Assembly: GCF_000150275.1 (NCBI RefSeq)
Contig: NW_002060964.1
Coordinates: forward strand, 509,322 to 573,321
DNA: 64,000 nucleotides
Direction of reading: 5' to 3'
DNA from: Trichoplax adhaerens
Lineage: Eukaryota > Placozoa > Uniplacotomia > Trichoplacea > Trichoplacidae
Made by a program: the position numbers and the translations under genes. Positions 63,005 to 64,000 of this stretch are shown in pieces. The notes under the pieces are model-generated. The model worked only from the letters and a program-made list of their open reading frames with translations. It was not told the DNA's origin and did no database searches. Numbering within the stretch: position 1 is the first letter of the stretch; every line of letters begins with the position of its first letter.

Positions 63005-64000
63005 ATGGCGTCCAAATTGGCAACTGTTTTCTTCCTTCTTTCCGGTAAGAAATAGTAAATGATCTAGCGATTAAATCGATTCAATGAAGCTCCACTCCTC
63101 TTCAGGGTGTTGTCTTGAAGTAGTCTGATCATTGATATGGGTGAAATAGTGAGGAGTGGAGCGGAGAAAAGGGGTCGAAAATGCTAACTGAGAATGGTAG
63201 AGTAGGCTTGTGTAGGCTGGACGACCTTTGTCATGGAGAAGTTGGAACAAATTTTGTAAAATCAATTGACTTGAGGATTGATCTTTTACCATAGTTTGTA
63301 GCGTAATCCACGCCAAGCACATCCTTGGTGGTCAATCATGTACTTGGGGCCCATCTTATTGGTGCCAATCGGCCAAGACAGCGGTCGAATGTGATGCCTT
63401 AGATCACTGTATGAAGAATGTTTGGAGTAAGAAATTGGTAAGCCAAAATTTAATCTTGTTTTGACTTGTTGTCCATTGCATGCAAGCATCGATCGCTTCT
63501 GATAAATCGAGGATAAACTACTTTTCATGCTATCCAATCATCTATATTGATACGCCAAAGAGTGTAGACTCTTCCACCAATCATCACTACAATAGAGTAC
63601 AATTTCTTTTCATCATCTGTGTCTTTTGATGGAATGACTCTCTACTCCATTCCTGACCATCGTTGTCAGTTCAGTTGGCTAATAAAATAGTTGACAGCGA
63701 GAAGAAATTAACCCCTGCCATCTTGGGTGTGAAATATCAATGTTGTGTATTCCTACTTGAATAGAAGATTGTATTAACTTCATTTTTCACGCCAGTAAAA
63801 GTACGAATTTGACTGTAGACAAGTTGAAACAGGACGCTCGTTATTCAATGTAGTTTGGACAACTTGCTATTGGACATGAGATTCGATGCTCGACATGTTT
63901 TGCCTTAGATCATGTTATTTCCTATTACCGTCAAGTTCCAAGTTTCAAGGATTATTTTCTCTACCACCCTACATCAAACTATGTGTCGCAAATTTCCTCT
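63005..64000 (+). CDS. Prosaposin-like precursor, gene H, 5' part (cut by the window end)
   Basis: Exon 1 (63005-63044) encodes the signal peptide MASKLATVFFLLS, nearly the same as in F. Exon 2 (63295-63437, 143 nt) begins after ttttaccatag and encodes VCSVIHAKHILGGQSC, then the SapA marks CTWGPSYWCQSAKTAVEC and HCMKNVWSK. A third exon begins at 63854 after gtag with the first SapB cysteine pair (RCSTCFALDHVISYYRQ). Its end is uncertain because no clear donor is seen before the window stops. Exon 2 is three codons shorter than in E and F. H keeps the N-terminal SapA that G lost. Further SapB units and the closing SapA are expected beyond the window. Confidence 0.86.

Noticed and set aside
1-64000. 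CRISPR array, bacterial operon, rRNA genes or an intact transposase or reverse transcriptase
   Set aside because: None was seen. Tandem arrays here have diverged units without unique spacers, genes are intron-containing, and no conserved transposase or polymerase motif was recognised in any frame.

Overview
The window is AT-rich animal genomic DNA. Its genes are made of many small exons, mostly 40-250 nt, separated by AT-rich introns with GT..AG borders. None of the real genes is an uninterrupted open reading frame, so the models below were built by aligning paralogous copies inside the window and checking splice phase. The families found are SLC29 equilibrative nucleoside transporters and prosaposin-type proteins with both SapA and SapB domains, which point to a metazoan. 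The compact intron-rich layout would suit an early-branching animal such as a placozoan or sponge, but the species is an inference that the sequence does not prove. A single ambiguous base (n) lies near 30048.

The left half (1-35.8 kb) is a cluster of nucleoside transporter (ENT) copies. In order these are a 3' relic (640-751, +), a nearly complete gene A (7430-13432, +), a broken partial duplicate (15688-17148, +), a second nearly complete gene C (20754-26628, +), and a complete gene D on the opposite strand (35792-30614, -) that includes its N-terminal exon. Exon lengths and intron phases are the same in A, C and D except at the 5' exon and the two exons of the cytosolic loop. Between these copies lie an unidentified membrane-protein gene fragment on the minus strand (18608-19142), a decayed relative of it (5100-5630), a segmental duplication of about 2.9 kb, and several families of dispersed repeats.

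The right half (37.5-64 kb) is a head-to-tail array of four prosaposin-like genes on the plus strand: E (37531-42245), F (46239-50656), G (54724-60373) and H (from 63005, cut by the window end). Each begins with a short signal-peptide exon. E and F have the order signal, SapA, three SapB, SapA and arose from a duplication of about 5.7 kb that carried upstream DNA with it. G has lost the N-terminal SapA domain. H keeps it and continues past the window. Their expected role is lysosomal or secreted: a precursor cut into saposins that help hydrolases reach sphingolipids, or lipid-disturbing defence proteins.

The remaining DNA is intergenic or intronic and rich in decayed tandem arrays: inside intron 1 and intron 5 of G, upstream of G, and upstream of H. 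The DNA before H also holds CAGTA/TACTG palindromic tracts and two perfect TGACGTCA octamers. I found no convincing wholly new system. The best leads are a 40-bp block kept almost unchanged upstream of both E and F, the domain loss in G, the paired extra cysteines in E, and the changed TM1 motif in transporters A and C.
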